DNA of 64,000 nucleotides from Leptolyngbya sp. O-77 (lineage in GTDB: Bacteria; Cyanobacteriota; Cyanobacteriia; Elainellales; Elainellaceae). Position numbers and translations under genes: made by a program. The notes beneath the pieces were generated by a model, which saw only the letters and a program-made list of their open reading frames with translations, searched no databases and was not told the DNA's origin. Numbering within the stretch: position 1 is the stretch's first letter; every line of letters starts with the position of its first letter. Below are positions 35,358 to 45,508 of this stretch, piece after piece. Location of the stretch: contig NZ_AP017367.1 in NCBI RefSeq assembly GCF_001548395.1, positions 3,819,001 through 3,883,000 of the forward strand. Reading direction: 5' to 3'.

Positions 35358-36791
35358 ATGTTGATGCCAGCCAGCCCTGAGTTTGTTTTGCTGTGTCAGT
35401 CGCAGATTGCGGTGCTGACGCAGGGGCTTGGTGCGGCCTTGAGCGTGGTGTATTTAACTGATGATCCAACGGCGGGTGGTGAGGCCGATCTAACGCCTGT
35501 TGCGGCTTATCCTGAAGAAGCAGTGGATTGGAGTCAGGAACAAATTCTGCGGCTGTTGTCTGGCGGGCCGTCTACCCCCCCTTTGCCACCCCAGCGGTTA
35601 TTGACAGATGCAGGGCGATCGCCCGACTCTGCTTCTAAGGCTGCGAAATCAAGCTCGCCGCCGTCGGAGCGTACATCAGTTGAGCCAGAGACTGCCTTTC
35701 AAGGTTCTGCTGGGGCCTTTGCCGAGCCAGGGCTATATTCTCAAAAAATTGTCCTGCCACTCGTTTACGAGGGCATGATGATGGGGCTACTGGTGACTGC
35801 TTGTTCGGATTGCCTCTGGGGAGAACAGGAGCAGAGCCAAGTCGAGCATATTGCCCAAACGCTGGCGATCGCCCGTTTGCTGGATCAGCGATCGCAGTGG
35901 GCTGAGTTTGAGCTACATCAGCGCCAGGTGTTGCAAAGCCAGCAGCGCGACCAGATGGATGACCTGCTGCATCAGTTTCGCAATCCGCTGACGGCGGTTC
36001 GCACCTTTGGCAAACTGCTGCTGCGTCGCGTCCAGCCAGAAGACGAAAACCGCACCGTGGCAGAGGGCATCGTGCGAGAGAGCGATCGCCTGCAAGATCT
36101 GTTGCGCCAGTTTGATACCGTCATCGATCTCGACCCTGCTTCCCTGCCCGAAGCCAGTCCTGCATCGCCACCCCGTGATGCAGAGGTTCGTTCTGGCGGA
36201 TCGCCGCCCTTGGCATTGCCATCTCAGGCAGTCCCGACCTCATTAGAACCTCGCTCTGTTACTGGACAAATGCAGATCGAAGCACTGGATTTGGCGGCTG
36301 TGGTCGAGCCACTGGTCAGTTCTGCCAGTGCGATCGCCCAGGAACGGGGCCTAACGTTGCAAACCGAACTGCCGCCTGACCTGCCCTCTGTGCGGGGCGA
36401 TCGCCGCGCCCTGCAAGAAGTCCTGAATAACCTGCTAGACAATGCGCTGAAATATACTCCGTCGGGTGGCACAGTGCGGTTGATCGGCGGCATCGAGCGC
36501 GAGTTGGATGGACAGACCCAGCAGGCGATCGCCATTCTCGACACCGGCCCCGGCATTCCCAAAGCCGACTTTGAGCATCTGTTTGAACGACACTTTCGCG
36601 GCGTACAGTCCCAGGGCGAGATTCCTGGAACGGGGCTAGGATTGGCGATCGCCCGCGACCTCATTTCCCAGATGCAGGGCGAAATCCAAGTCTTTAGCCC
36701 AGCCGACGAGAGTGGATTAATCGAACCCAGCACCTCACCCGGCACTGCCTTTTTGGTTTGGCTTCCAATCCATGTCGCCAGCCAGGATTAA
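35358..36791 (+). CDS. Soluble sensor histidine kinase (GAF-like, HisKA, HATPase)
   Basis: 477 residues, no membrane segment. The N-terminal ~180 are GAF-like, interrupted by a Ser/Pro-rich loop (about 72-120). His205 in LLHQFRNPLTAVRTFGKLLL is the phospho-acceptor; this LHQFRNPLTA-RTFGKLL form is frequent in cyanobacterial kinases. The ATPase has N box NLLDNALKYTP, G1 DTGPGIP, F box FERHFRGVQ and G2 GTGLGLAIA. All boxes are intact. A Pro/Ser-rich spacer separates HisKA and HATPase. No response regulator is adjacent. Start ATG at 35358 or 35364. Confidence 0.92.
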   Translation: MLMPASPEFVLLCQSQIAVLTQGLGAALSVVYLTDDPTAGGEADLTPVAAYPEEAVDWSQEQILRLLSGGPSTPPLPPQRLLTDAGRSPDSASKAAKSSSPPSERTSVEPETAFQGSAGAFAEPGLYSQKIVLPLVYEGMMMGLLVTACSDCLWGEQEQSQVEHIAQTLAIARLLDQRSQWAEFELHQRQVLQSQQRDQMDDLLHQFRNPLTAVRTFGKLLLRRVQPEDENRTVAEGIVRESDRLQDLLRQFDTVIDLDPASLPEASPASPPRDAEVRSGGSPPLALPSQAVPTSLEPRSVTGQMQIEALDLAAVVEPLVSSASAIAQERGLTLQTELPPDLPSVRGDRRALQEVLNNLLDNALKYTPSGGTVRLIGGIERELDGQTQQAIAILDTGPGIPKADFEHLFERHFRGVQSQGEIPGTGLGLAIARDLISQMQGEIQVFSPADESGLIEPSTSPGTAFLVWLPIHVASQD

Positions 36792-37044
36792 GCTTTCCAA
36801 TGAGTTCCTTAAGCTATCAATATTTCCTGACGAAATTGCGACGTTTGTGTCGCGCAACAACTTGTCTTTCCATGCGGTTACGTATATCCTGCTACCAAAT
36901 GGAATATTGTTGCTCTAAGGCAATCTGTTTTCCGTCTTATCGGGGTTGACATTGAGCGCAATCTTGACTTTGCGCGATTCCGTTTAAATTCACAGATTAA
37001 GTGTCTAGTCTCTAGCCACATTCTTTTGAGGAGCTTGTGTAAAT

Positions 37045-37815
37045 ATGTCCCTTCCTGTTCCCCTTACAAAGCGGCTAATCGCCGAGTTTATCGGCACTTT
37101 CTGGCTGGTGCTGGGCGGCTGCGGCAGCGCCGTGCTGGCAGCAAACTTTCCCTATGGTGACGGCGGCAATCCGCTCGGCTTGGGCTTTCTGGGTGTTGCC
37201 CTGGCCTTCGGTCTAACGGTGTTCACCCTGGCCTATGGCTTCGGCCACATTTCTGGCGCACACTTCAACCCCGCCGTGTCCTTTGGTCTGTGGGCGGGCA
37301 AGCGCTTCTCTGGTGCAGACCTGCTGCCCTACATCATTTCTCAAGTGCTGGGTGCAATTCTGGCTGGCGGTGTGATTTACCTAATCGCCCAAGATCGTCC
37401 CGGCTTTGCGCTATCCGGTTCCAACCCGCTGGCAACGAATGGCTGGGGTGTGCATTCTCCCGGTGGCTATGGCTTCTGGTCGGCCCTGCTGATCGAAGTC
37501 GTGCTGACCTTTGTGTTCTTGCTGGTGATTCTGGGCTCCACCGATCGCCGCGCCCCCAAAGGCTTTGCCCCCGCTGCCATCGGTCTAGCGCTGACGCTGA
37601 TTCACCTGATCAGCATCCCCGTGACGAATACCTCGGTTAACCCTGCTCGTAGCACAGGCGTTGCCCTGTTTGCAGGTTTGTCCCACGTTTCTCAACTGTG
37701 GCTGTTCTGGCTGGCTCCCATCGGTGGTGCTGTTCTGGCTGGGTGGCTCTACTACAGCGTGTTTGAGCCTTCTGTCACAACGGAAGAGTACGTGCGCGAG
37801 CGGGAAGTCGTGTAG
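37045..37815 (+). CDS. aqpZ: Aquaporin Z
   Basis: 256 residues, six membrane helices and two NPA boxes (HFNPAVS with Asn75, and TSVNPARS with Asn199). The ar/R filter residues are Phe55, His187, Thr196 and Arg202, the water-selective AqpZ set. It should pass water rapidly across the cytoplasmic membrane. GAGGAG lies about 12 bases before the ATG. A hairpin follows the gene. Confidence 0.96.
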   Translation: MSLPVPLTKRLIAEFIGTFWLVLGGCGSAVLAANFPYGDGGNPLGLGFLGVALAFGLTVFTLAYGFGHISGAHFNPAVSFGLWAGKRFSGADLLPYIISQVLGAILAGGVIYLIAQDRPGFALSGSNPLATNGWGVHSPGGYGFWSALLIEVVLTFVFLLVILGSTDRRAPKGFAPAAIGLALTLIHLISIPVTNTSVNPARSTGVALFAGLSHVSQLWLFWLAPIGGAVLAGWLYYSVFEPSVTTEEYVREREVV

Positions 37816-38169
37816 GAAATGGGAACTGCCAAAGCAGTTTGACCGCTTCTGACAACGCTCGAATACCTTCCAGCTTAAACACCTTCAAGACAAATGCCTG
37901 GGGCCTGGCTCCGGGCATTTTACGTTTGTTTGAGAACATTAGCTCACATTGATTCTTGATTTTGGATTTGCGATTTTGGATTGCTAGTCAAGCGTCTGCG
38001 GAGCTTCCAGCAATTTCAGTCGTAGCACCCCTTAAAAGAATTGATATTACAGACCGTGATGTTTGCCCACAAGCTGTGTCAGCGGGTTTTGACAGCTCGA
38101 ACCCAGGGAGTAGCCACACAGTCACCAGTCCTTTACCCTTAAAGAAATCTCGTGCCCCTGAAGCCGCCT
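37816..38169. other. Intergenic region between aqpZ and MFS gene
   Basis: Holds the aqpZ terminator; otherwise no feature recognised. An open frame overlapping the MFS start appears to be chance. Confidence 0.45.
37892..37920 (+). terminator. Likely terminator of aqpZ
   Basis: AAATGCC and GGCATTT arms around a GC-rich centre (AAATGCCTGGGG...CTCCGGGCATTT), followed by TACGTTTGTTT. The T-tract is weak. Confidence 0.6.
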
Positions 38170-39462
38170 ATGAACCTTCTGTTTGCCTCTGTCCAATCTG
38201 CCAACCGACTTGTCTGGATTCAGGCAATTGGTCGGCTACTCTGCCAGATTGCCTACGGACTGATCAGCTTTTATATCCCGATCCTGTTTGTAAACCATAT
38301 TGGTCTGTCGGCGGCTTCTGTGGGTTTTGCGGTGGGGCTGAGTGCCGTCAGCGAGGTCAGCGGTCACTTCATCGGCGGCACGCTAGCAGATTTGTCTGGC
38401 TGGGGACGCAAGCGAGTACTGGTTTTGGCGGCGGCGCTGGGGATTGGGGTGTCGCTGATGCTGAGTGTGGCCACGACTTTGCCGCTGCTAATTGTGGCGA
38501 GCTTGGTGCTGGGCATTAGTTTGGGGTTTTATTGGACGGCTTCTAATGCAGCGGTTATGGATGCTGCGCCGCCAGAAGAGCGCCATCATGCCTTTGCGCT
38601 GATGGGCGTTTCGGAATATGTCGGTGTGGGGGCTGGGGTGTTTGGCGGCAGCCTTTTGCTGGGCGTGATTCAGGACGTGCCGCAGACCATTTTTCTAGGC
38701 TGCGCGGCGATTTTCCTGGCTTATCTGCTGCTGATGCAGTTCACCATGCAGCCAGGGCAGCAGCCCCAGGCAAAACCGGGCGCGGCAGAGCAAGGCATTC
38801 TGGTTGCGTTGAAAGATAAGCTGCTGTTGGTGTTTATGGCGGCGAATGTGTTTTTTACAACCTATGTGGCGCTGGTCACCAGCACTATTCCGCTGTACTT
38901 TACGAACTTTGTGGCAGGGGCTGACCCCACACCAGGGGTGTCGGTGTCGAGTACGGCCAGCCTGTTTACCTGGTGCTATATTGGCGTGGGGGCGGTGTTG
39001 CAACTGCCGCTGGCGCAATTACTTACGCCCTATCCCAGAGTGCGAGTGCTAATGGCGGCGATGTTGCTCTGGGGGGCAGGGTTTTCGCTGCTGTGGGCAA
39101 CGGGTTCCTTTGAGGAGGGTCAGTTTATCTGGGGTGTGGTGGCGCTGTGTCTATTGTCAATTGGTTCGGTGGCTTATAAGCCTTTCTTTTCGGCGATTGT
39201 GTCTGATCTGGCTCCCGATACGCTGCGTGGGGCCTATATGGCCGTTAGCTCTCAGTGCTGGACGATTGGCTATTTTATTGGGCCAGTGATAGGCGGCTGG
39301 GCAATGGATCAATCAGCTTCGGTGGCTCATGTGTTTTGGCTGGTGGTTGGGGCAAGCTCGCTGCTGTGTGTGGGAATTTTGTGGATTTTTGAGGCTATGA
39401 ATCCGGCGATCGCCCATTCCACAGTCACCCCCTCAGCGCTCTCGTCCAAGCCCGAATCCTAA
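38170..39462 (+). CDS. MFS transporter
   Basis: About 430 residues and 12 predicted helices. The loop between helices 2 and 3 has GTLADLSGWGRKRVL, the MFS D-x3-G-x-RR/KR motif. The second half begins after a Gln/Ala-rich loop near residue 205. No substrate can be inferred; efflux of small molecules or sugars is possible. The ATG at 38170 is preferred; a GTG at 38152 is in frame. Confidence 0.85.
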   Translation: MNLLFASVQSANRLVWIQAIGRLLCQIAYGLISFYIPILFVNHIGLSAASVGFAVGLSAVSEVSGHFIGGTLADLSGWGRKRVLVLAAALGIGVSLMLSVATTLPLLIVASLVLGISLGFYWTASNAAVMDAAPPEERHHAFALMGVSEYVGVGAGVFGGSLLLGVIQDVPQTIFLGCAAIFLAYLLLMQFTMQPGQQPQAKPGAAEQGILVALKDKLLLVFMAANVFFTTYVALVTSTIPLYFTNFVAGADPTPGVSVSSTASLFTWCYIGVGAVLQLPLAQLLTPYPRVRVLMAAMLLWGAGFSLLWATGSFEEGQFIWGVVALCLLSIGSVAYKPFFSAIVSDLAPDTLRGAYMAVSSQCWTIGYFIGPVIGGWAMDQSASVAHVFWLVVGASSLLCVGILWIFEAMNPAIAHSTVTPSALSSKPES

Positions 39463-39526
39463 TCACAAAATTTTTCAGCACGGACTTACAGGACGGGCTT
39501 GTTTAACAGACAGGTTTTTTCTGTGG

Positions 39527-40426
39527 TTAATAAGACTTCTTGCTGTACTGCTTGGGCGGCTTGGGCGCGATTACGTTCACTACTTTATAGAGGTGTTGAT
39601 CGACTTTGAGAGGGACTGGAAGGGCGATCGCCCCTGCTTCCTCACCATCTTCCGCTTCAACCGCACCCAGTCCAGACAGCACATCCACCGCTGGAACCTG
39701 GGCCAGGTCTTGAAACTCCTCCGCATAGCCCCAATAGGCCATTAGCAAGGCTTCCGAATTATCGACAGACTTCAGCAGCATGACTGAGCGTGGGGCAGGA
39801 TACATTTTGGTGACGGCTGGCAGCGCTTGCTCTACCTCAGACAACACCTCTGGCAAGTCCTCTGTTTCTGCTACCGAGACCTCGCCCAGTTGCACTAGCG
39901 CCCCCTGTCCGCGGATCACAGGCACCATGCCGCTGGGAATCTGCATATCCGCGAGTTCAAATACTTCTGTTTTGGCGGGCGTTACCGTCATCGGGGGTTG
40001 ACCGCCTTTGGAAGACTCTTTCTGATACTCCTTCTGATACTTGGTGTAGTCTTCAACGGGCTGGGCCATAAATGCTTCATAGCTAGCGGCATCCGTCCAC
40101 TGAGTGAGGGCAACCACGCGAGAGCCGTCTTCGCTCTGCAACACCGATAGCCCCTTAAAACCTTCTGCACCCTTGAAGAATGCCTTACTGGACTTGAGTA
40201 CGGTAGAAACGGCATTGAGCTGGGTGTCAGGTGTGGTTTCGTAGACCGACATCACGCTAACTGCCTCTGGCTCCGTGTCAAACACGAGTACCTGGGGCGC
40301 TTTGTCAGCATAGGCGGCGATCGCCCCACCCAGCCCGAACCACAGCACCAGTCCGATCGCAAATACACTCCGAATCCAATACCCTCCCCACAATCGACGG
40401 ATTAGACTGCCCAAAACACTCTGCAT
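39527..40426 (-). CDS. Exported/membrane-anchored protein with two ABM-like domains
   Basis: About 299 residues. A signal-anchor lies at about 18-38 (IRSVFAIGLVLWFGLGGAIA). Residues about 45-140 resemble the antibiotic-biosynthesis-monooxygenase (ABM) fold (VMSVYETTPDTQLNAVSTVL, FKGLSVLQSEDGSRVVALTQWTDA). A second, diverged copy may span about 145-280. ABM proteins include heme-degrading and quinone-oxidising enzymes; activity outside the cytoplasm is not established here. The ATG at 40426 has GGGAGG five bases upstream and is chosen over starts further upstream. Confidence 0.7.
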   Translation of the reverse strand: MQSVLGSLIRRLWGGYWIRSVFAIGLVLWFGLGGAIAAYADKAPQVLVFDTEPEAVSVMSVYETTPDTQLNAVSTVLKSSKAFFKGAEGFKGLSVLQSEDGSRVVALTQWTDAASYEAFMAQPVEDYTKYQKEYQKESSKGGQPPMTVTPAKTEVFELADMQIPSGMVPVIRGQGALVQLGEVSVAETEDLPEVLSEVEQALPAVTKMYPAPRSVMLLKSVDNSEALLMAYWGYAEEFQDLAQVPAVDVLSGLGAVEAEDGEEAGAIALPVPLKVDQHLYKVVNVIAPKPPKQYSKKSY

Positions 40427-41048
40427 CACGCCTCCCAAACATCTGTGAGCTTGCGCCATCAAGCTCAGTATCGTAGCCGCAGGTTTTAGCGATCTTTTGT
40501 ATTGCGAGATACCCTGTATTGCGAGAGACCCAACTTCGGGCAAGGTTTAATCTCCCAACAGTCCCTCATGAGCGGCCAACCGTGGCTTTATGAGAACGAG
40601 GCAGGCTGTCGTATCTGAAGCTACAGCATCCGGGCGATCGCTCGATTACAGTTGTAGCCGTGGGCTGTATACAGTATTTTGTATGCAATCTTCCTGCTGC
40701 CTCACGGTGAGTATCCTTGGCAAACCTTTGCTCGAATGGTGCTTTTTAAGAGGTGACAGGATAAGCAGTGCAAGATTCTGTATCCAGGTCTTGGGGAACA
40801 GTCCTGACCGCAGCTTTGTTGAACAAAGGTCTGATTGCCCCCATTTTTTAAGGTTCTGTACTGCCTTTCAAAGGCGGGTTTCTTGATGCGTTTATCTACC
40901 TCTGTCTCAGATCTGTCTCAGGTGATTTACAGATTAATTTCGTATCTTTTGACACAAATAAAATTCTGATTGGTTGCGAACCTTTGATGCAACCCTCGTT
41001 TTATAAAATTTCTGTTCTAGCTTTTATTTCAGGAGATATGGAAGGGGA
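40427..41048. other. Intergenic region upstream of the NCS2 permease
   Basis: About 620 bases between divergent genes. It contains a duplicated TGTATTGCGAGA (about 40497-40530). I looked for a purine riboswitch because of the permease but saw none of the conserved core. Confidence 0.45.
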
Positions 41049-42488
41049 ATGGCACAAGCAGATCATGATTTAACGCTGGAGGAAACCTCCGCACCGAGCG
41101 AACCGATTATTAAATCAGAACTACTCTATGGGCTAAACGACAAGCCTCCAGTAGGTGAGTCTCTGTTCGTGGCGCTTCAGCATGTGCTGGCATCGTTTGT
41201 AGGAATCATCACACCGCCGTTAATTATTGCAGGCGCATTAGGGTTAGATCCCGTCAATACGAGCTATTTGGTCAGCATGTCGCTCTTTGCGTCTGGGCTT
41301 TGCACCTTTATCCAGTGCCGCAAGATTGGCCCAGTCGGCTCTGGCTTGCTCAGCTTGCAGGGAACGAGCTTTGCCTTCTTAGGCCCTATCATCGGCGCAG
41401 GCACAGGCGCAATTCAGGGCGGAAGCACCCCGGAGCAAGCGCTGGCGCTGATCTTTGGCGTATGCTTTTTTGGCTCTGCGGTAGAAATTATTCTGAGCCG
41501 CTTTCTGCATCTGCTCAGCAAAATCATTACGCCAGTGGTTTCGGGTACGGTGGTGATGATTATCGGTTTGGGGCTGATCCGAACTGGAATTATCAGTCTG
41601 GCAGGCGGTGCGGCGGCCCAGAGGGCGGCGGATGGTAGTTTTGGAAGCTGGCAGAATCTGGCGCTGGGTGGGCTGGTGATGGCGATTGTTGTGATTCTCA
41701 CCGTCTCTGGGAATCGGTTCCTACGCATGGGGGCGATCGCCATTGGTTTGCTGGTGGGCTACATCATCGCTGCTTTCATAGGTCTGGTCAATTTCAGCGC
41801 CCTGAGCAATCTGTCATTCTTCAGCCTGCCCATTCCGTTCCGCTATGGGATGCGCTTCGACTTGGGGACGTTCCTCCCCTTTATTTTGCTGTACGTTTTG
41901 ACGGCAATTGAAACCGTGGGCGACTTGACTGCGACTTCGGCCGTATCTGGCGAACCCGTGAAGGGACCGCTCTATGTTCGCCGGATCAAGGGCGGCGTTT
42001 TGGGAGATGGGGTCAATTCGGCGATCGCCGCTGTGCTAAATACCTTCCCCAACACCACCTTCAGCCAAAACAACGGCGTGATTCAAATGACGGGTGTAGG
42101 CAGCCGCTATGTGGGCTTCTTTGTCGCTGGTATCTTCGCTATCCTGGGTCTGCTGCCTATCGTCGGGGGCGTGTTCCAGGCCATTCCTCAGCCTGTGCTG
42201 GGCGGTGCAACGCTGATTATGTTTGGCTCGATCGCCGTTGCTGGCTTAAACATCGTGTCTTCTGCAAATCTGGATCGTCGGTCGATGATCATTGTTGCCG
42301 TTTCTCTGGCGCTGGGCTTGGGCGTGCTATATGCCCCAGAGATTTTTGATGGCAAGCCGCCTCTTTTCAGAAATCTCTTTGGTTCCAGCATTTCCACGGG
42401 CGGCTTGACGGCAATCCTGCTAAGCTGGTTGCTGCCTCGCAAGGATGATGCAGAGGAAATTTCGCAGGGCTTCGTTGAAGAATCATAG
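41049..42488 (+). CDS. NCS2 family nucleobase (xanthine/uracil) permease
   Basis: 479 residues with 12-14 hydrophobic segments. Family motifs include LFVALQHVLASFVGIITPPL (the QH motif), GSGLLSLQGTSFAFLGPIIG, the ALTAIETVGDLTATS-like stretch (VLTAIETVGDLTATS) with a substrate-binding Glu, and NTFPNTTFSQNNGVIQMTGV. It is closer to the xanthine/urate branch than to UraA by the look of the SQN motif, but this is tentative. Guanine deaminase in the same window suggests purine uptake. AGGAGATATGG precedes the ATG. Confidence 0.92.
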   Translation: MAQADHDLTLEETSAPSEPIIKSELLYGLNDKPPVGESLFVALQHVLASFVGIITPPLIIAGALGLDPVNTSYLVSMSLFASGLCTFIQCRKIGPVGSGLLSLQGTSFAFLGPIIGAGTGAIQGGSTPEQALALIFGVCFFGSAVEIILSRFLHLLSKIITPVVSGTVVMIIGLGLIRTGIISLAGGAAAQRAADGSFGSWQNLALGGLVMAIVVILTVSGNRFLRMGAIAIGLLVGYIIAAFIGLVNFSALSNLSFFSLPIPFRYGMRFDLGTFLPFILLYVLTAIETVGDLTATSAVSGEPVKGPLYVRRIKGGVLGDGVNSAIAAVLNTFPNTTFSQNNGVIQMTGVGSRYVGFFVAGIFAILGLLPIVGGVFQAIPQPVLGGATLIMFGSIAVAGLNIVSSANLDRRSMIIVAVSLALGLGVLYAPEIFDGKPPLFRNLFGSSISTGGLTAILLSWLLPRKDDAEEISQGFVEES

Positions 42489-43172
42489 GCTTGATGCACT
42501 ATTTTGATTCGAGTTTGATTTGAGTTGGCGAAGCAATTTAGCCTCGCAAAAAGTGTTTCTAGAGTGGGCATGGTTGTCGTGAAGTAAGCACGCGCCATGC
42601 CTTCTTTGTTAAGAAGCTTACGAATTGATTGAAAAGCCTTGGAAGAGGTCTTTTCTAAGGATTCTTCAATCCGTCTTTAACTCTGAAAGGCTCTTTCAGC
42701 AAGTGTCTTGAACTATATTGGGATTGGGCTTTTTGCCAATTACTTTTGTCGATGCCTTGATCTGAAATCACGACGCAATTTAACTTTTCAGATTTGGATT
42801 GGCAAACTGGAATATTCTTTTGCAAATGTGACTCGGAATACAAATTCGAGATTCGGCTGAGATTAGCCTATATGAAATGTTTCTGGCTTGCTTGATAAGT
42901 TATATCTCTAAGTCTTCATGTCTCGATTTCTATTGGGTGTGGCTATTTAGAAAAAATGCATTGCAAGGATGCATGAAATACTTTAAGACCCGACAGAAAT
43001 GCATTAAGACATACTTAATTTCTAGCAAGCTACAGCGTTTTTGAAGCTAGTGAGGCACACGGATGGTCAATAAGCCCTCGCCTCGTGAGGGCAGCATGTG
43101 CCTCACCCCGCAAGAAAATGCTGTATCAGATCGTTCTCGACCGTTCATCGTGGTGCTTGAGGAGCTTTTGAA
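42489..43172. other. Intergenic region with MITE-like element
   Basis: About 680 bases, AT-rich in the middle. A GGCATGG...CCATGCC hairpin at about 42569-42600 followed by TTCTTTG may terminate the permease transcript. The 95-bp element lies at 43031-43125, ending about 50 bases before the porin gene. Confidence 0.5.
43031..43125 (+). mobile_element. MITE-like palindromic element, family 1, copy B (95 bp)
   Basis: It begins TACAGCGTTTTT and ends AAAATGCTGTA. It is the reverse complement of 4243-4337 with four transitions in 95 bp. The internal CCCTCGCCTCGTGAGGG forms an additional stem. It lies in the promoter region of the SLH porin gene. Confidence 0.85.
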
Positions 43173-45212
43173 ATGAGATTTGAGGTGTTTAGACCTCTGC
43201 TAGCGGCGTTGGTCGTGGCGGGGGCATTTGGAATGGATCACCGGGCGATCGCCAGCCCAGTTGCGCCCTCCGAAGCTGAGACGCAACCCGCTCTGGATAC
43301 CCAAGCTGAAGGTTCAGCAGTCGATTCCAGCCTGCCCATGTCAGACCTGGGACATGTAAGATTGGCCGACGCAGCCTTGTCTGAGCCGTCTCCAGTCGCC
43401 GATCTAGACCCTGCCCCTGCAACGACCGAGCTGCTGGAAGTTTCACCAGAACTAGCTCCAGAGGTAGAGCCGCTGGAGGCTCCTTCGACACTGCCCCCCG
43501 AAATGGATGGCGCATCCAGTGCCGTAGACCTGTCGGCCTCGGAGATCACCAGCGAGGCGATCGCCATTCCGGTAGACATGCTGCTAAGCGGCACGCTGCC
43601 AGTGGATGTCAACCCTGCAATGGCGCAGGTCACCTCGGTTCAGCAGTTTTCCGATGTACAGCCGAGCGACTGGGCCTACGAAGCCCTGGCCTACCTGGCA
43701 AACGCTGAGGCAGAAGGCGGATTAGATTGTTTAGAAGGCTATCCCGACGGCACGTTTCGGGGTGGCCGCGCCATGACCCGTTATGAATTTGCCGCGGGTC
43801 TGGCCTCTTGTTTGGATGCGATCGTGGGTCGGCTCGACTCCCTCGACCCAGAAGCCCTGGCGCGAATCGAAGCCCTCCAGCGAGAGTTCGCCGCCGAGCT
43901 AGCTGTGCTGCGGGGTCGGGTAGACGCGCTGGAGGCGGCCGTAGCCGAACTAGAAGCCAACCAGTTCTCGACCACCACCGTTCTGCGAGGCAACGCCTGG
44001 ATGAACCTGACCCAGGCATTTCCCGACGGCAGCATTCTGACAGAGCGCAACCCCTTCGCGCCAAACGCCTTCGCGCCGCCCATTCGAGATGCCAACGGTC
44101 GCCCCAGCCGCGTCTTCCGCGACCAACCCCAGCTCACCTTTAGCTACTACGTCAACCTGAACCTGAATACTTCCTTCACCGGGCGCGATTCACTCGTCAC
44201 GCAGCTTGCGGTTGGGAACGGCAACTCGCCTGCCAATGAGCTAGTCTCGTCTGGCTTTTTCAATAGCTGGGGGGTTCCTTTTACCGACCAAGGCGCTGGT
44301 ACACCCAACAACGTCGTCGTGCGGGAACTGTTCTACTCATTCCCGATTGGCGACGCAGTACAGGTGGATATCGGCCCCCGCCTTAACTACTATCGCTATT
44401 TTGATGGCAATCGCTTCACCTTCTTCCAGACAGGTGCGTCTACCTTCAACTCGTCGGGCAGCACCCTGCTGAGCGCTATTGACCGGGGCAGCGGCATTGT
44501 CATTCGGTGGAAAATTATTGACCCACTGCAACTCACCGTGGGCTACCTGGCTGAAAACGCTGAGTTCTTAAATCCTGCCTTTGGGTTCAATACGTCCAGT
44601 AACCCTGGCGATGGTCTGTTCAACAGCAGCAACATTATTACGGCTCAGCTTGCCTTCTCCCCCTCCCGCAACTTCAACCTGCGTTTGCTCTATGCCCGCT
44701 CTAGCCTAAAGCCCTACAACGGCTTCATTGGAGGGGCTGTGGGCGAGCCAGTGCCCTACGGCTATATCGACGATGGCTTTGGTGGATTTTTGAATGACTC
44801 TGGCGCAGACACGCTGATGGCCAATTTTGACTGGCAAATTGCCGACTGGATTGGTCTGTTTGCCCGCTATTCTTGGGGACGGGTGGATGTGAACCCGGTG
44901 GCCCGCGAGGAGGGCCGACAGGTGCGGGTACAGTCCTTCCAGGTCGGTCTGGGCTTCCCTGATTTGTTTAAGCGGGGTGCGCTGGGCGTGATTTCGTTCC
45001 TGATTCCCCATGACTATTTGGCGGGTGAGCAGTTTTTGCTGTCGGGCGGCGGCGATGGGGGCACCCAGGCAGAGCTTGAAGTGTCTTATCGCTATCCTGT
45101 GAGCGACAACATCTCTCTGGTTCCGGCCTTTTATGCCATCTGGAACGCCAATAACTTCGACAGCAACCCGCCCGTGTATGTCGGCAACCTGCGATTCCAG
45201 TTCTCGTTCTAG
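43173..45212 (+). CDS. Iron-uptake-type outer-membrane porin (SLH + OprB-like barrel)
   Basis: 679 residues. A signal peptide (about 1-28), a long acidic Ala/Pro-rich region, then an SLH domain (about 155-215: VQQFSDVQPSDWAYEALAYL, GYPDGTFRGGRAMTRYEFAA) that binds peptidoglycan-linked polymer. A coiled coil (RIEALQREFAAELAVLRGRV) and a porin barrel from about 275 ending in FQFSF, with the terminal Phe expected for BAM assembly, follow. Such SLH porins are the main cyanobacterial outer-membrane channels; several mediate inorganic iron uptake. The Pro/Ala/Glu-rich insert between signal and SLH is longer than usual. Confidence 0.93.
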   Translation: MRFEVFRPLLAALVVAGAFGMDHRAIASPVAPSEAETQPALDTQAEGSAVDSSLPMSDLGHVRLADAALSEPSPVADLDPAPATTELLEVSPELAPEVEPLEAPSTLPPEMDGASSAVDLSASEITSEAIAIPVDMLLSGTLPVDVNPAMAQVTSVQQFSDVQPSDWAYEALAYLANAEAEGGLDCLEGYPDGTFRGGRAMTRYEFAAGLASCLDAIVGRLDSLDPEALARIEALQREFAAELAVLRGRVDALEAAVAELEANQFSTTTVLRGNAWMNLTQAFPDGSILTERNPFAPNAFAPPIRDANGRPSRVFRDQPQLTFSYYVNLNLNTSFTGRDSLVTQLAVGNGNSPANELVSSGFFNSWGVPFTDQGAGTPNNVVVRELFYSFPIGDAVQVDIGPRLNYYRYFDGNRFTFFQTGASTFNSSGSTLLSAIDRGSGIVIRWKIIDPLQLTVGYLAENAEFLNPAFGFNTSSNPGDGLFNSSNIITAQLAFSPSRNFNLRLLYARSSLKPYNGFIGGAVGEPVPYGYIDDGFGGFLNDSGADTLMANFDWQIADWIGLFARYSWGRVDVNPVAREEGRQVRVQSFQVGLGFPDLFKRGALGVISFLIPHDYLAGEQFLLSGGGDGGTQAELEVSYRYPVSDNISLVPAFYAIWNANNFDSNPPVYVGNLRFQFSF

Positions 45213-45508
45213 CGGTTTTCTAATTTCTTCCGTGAGTTTTTTCCATGCATTGATTGACTGACCGCTGTGCTACCAGAGCACTGTGGCATGGGTAGTTCTA
45301 CGAATCGGGTCTTTCCGAGTTTCCTGAAGTGGAGGCTTGTGGAGGCCCGTTTTTCTGTCCGTGGAGCGTCGCCATAAAGCCGTCTGCTAGGATAGGCTGC
45401 AAAATGTGAGGCTGTGGAGCTCAGACTCGCTATGATTTGAGCCGTAGCGTTTACGGAATTTCTGTGCCTGTTATTGCGCCTGCTATTGCGCCTGTCATTA
45501 CAAACTTC

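Noticed and set aside
40590..41048. Possible purine or xanthine riboswitch before the NCS2 permease
   Set aside because: The conserved aptamer core motifs were not found by eye; a covariance-model search would settle it.
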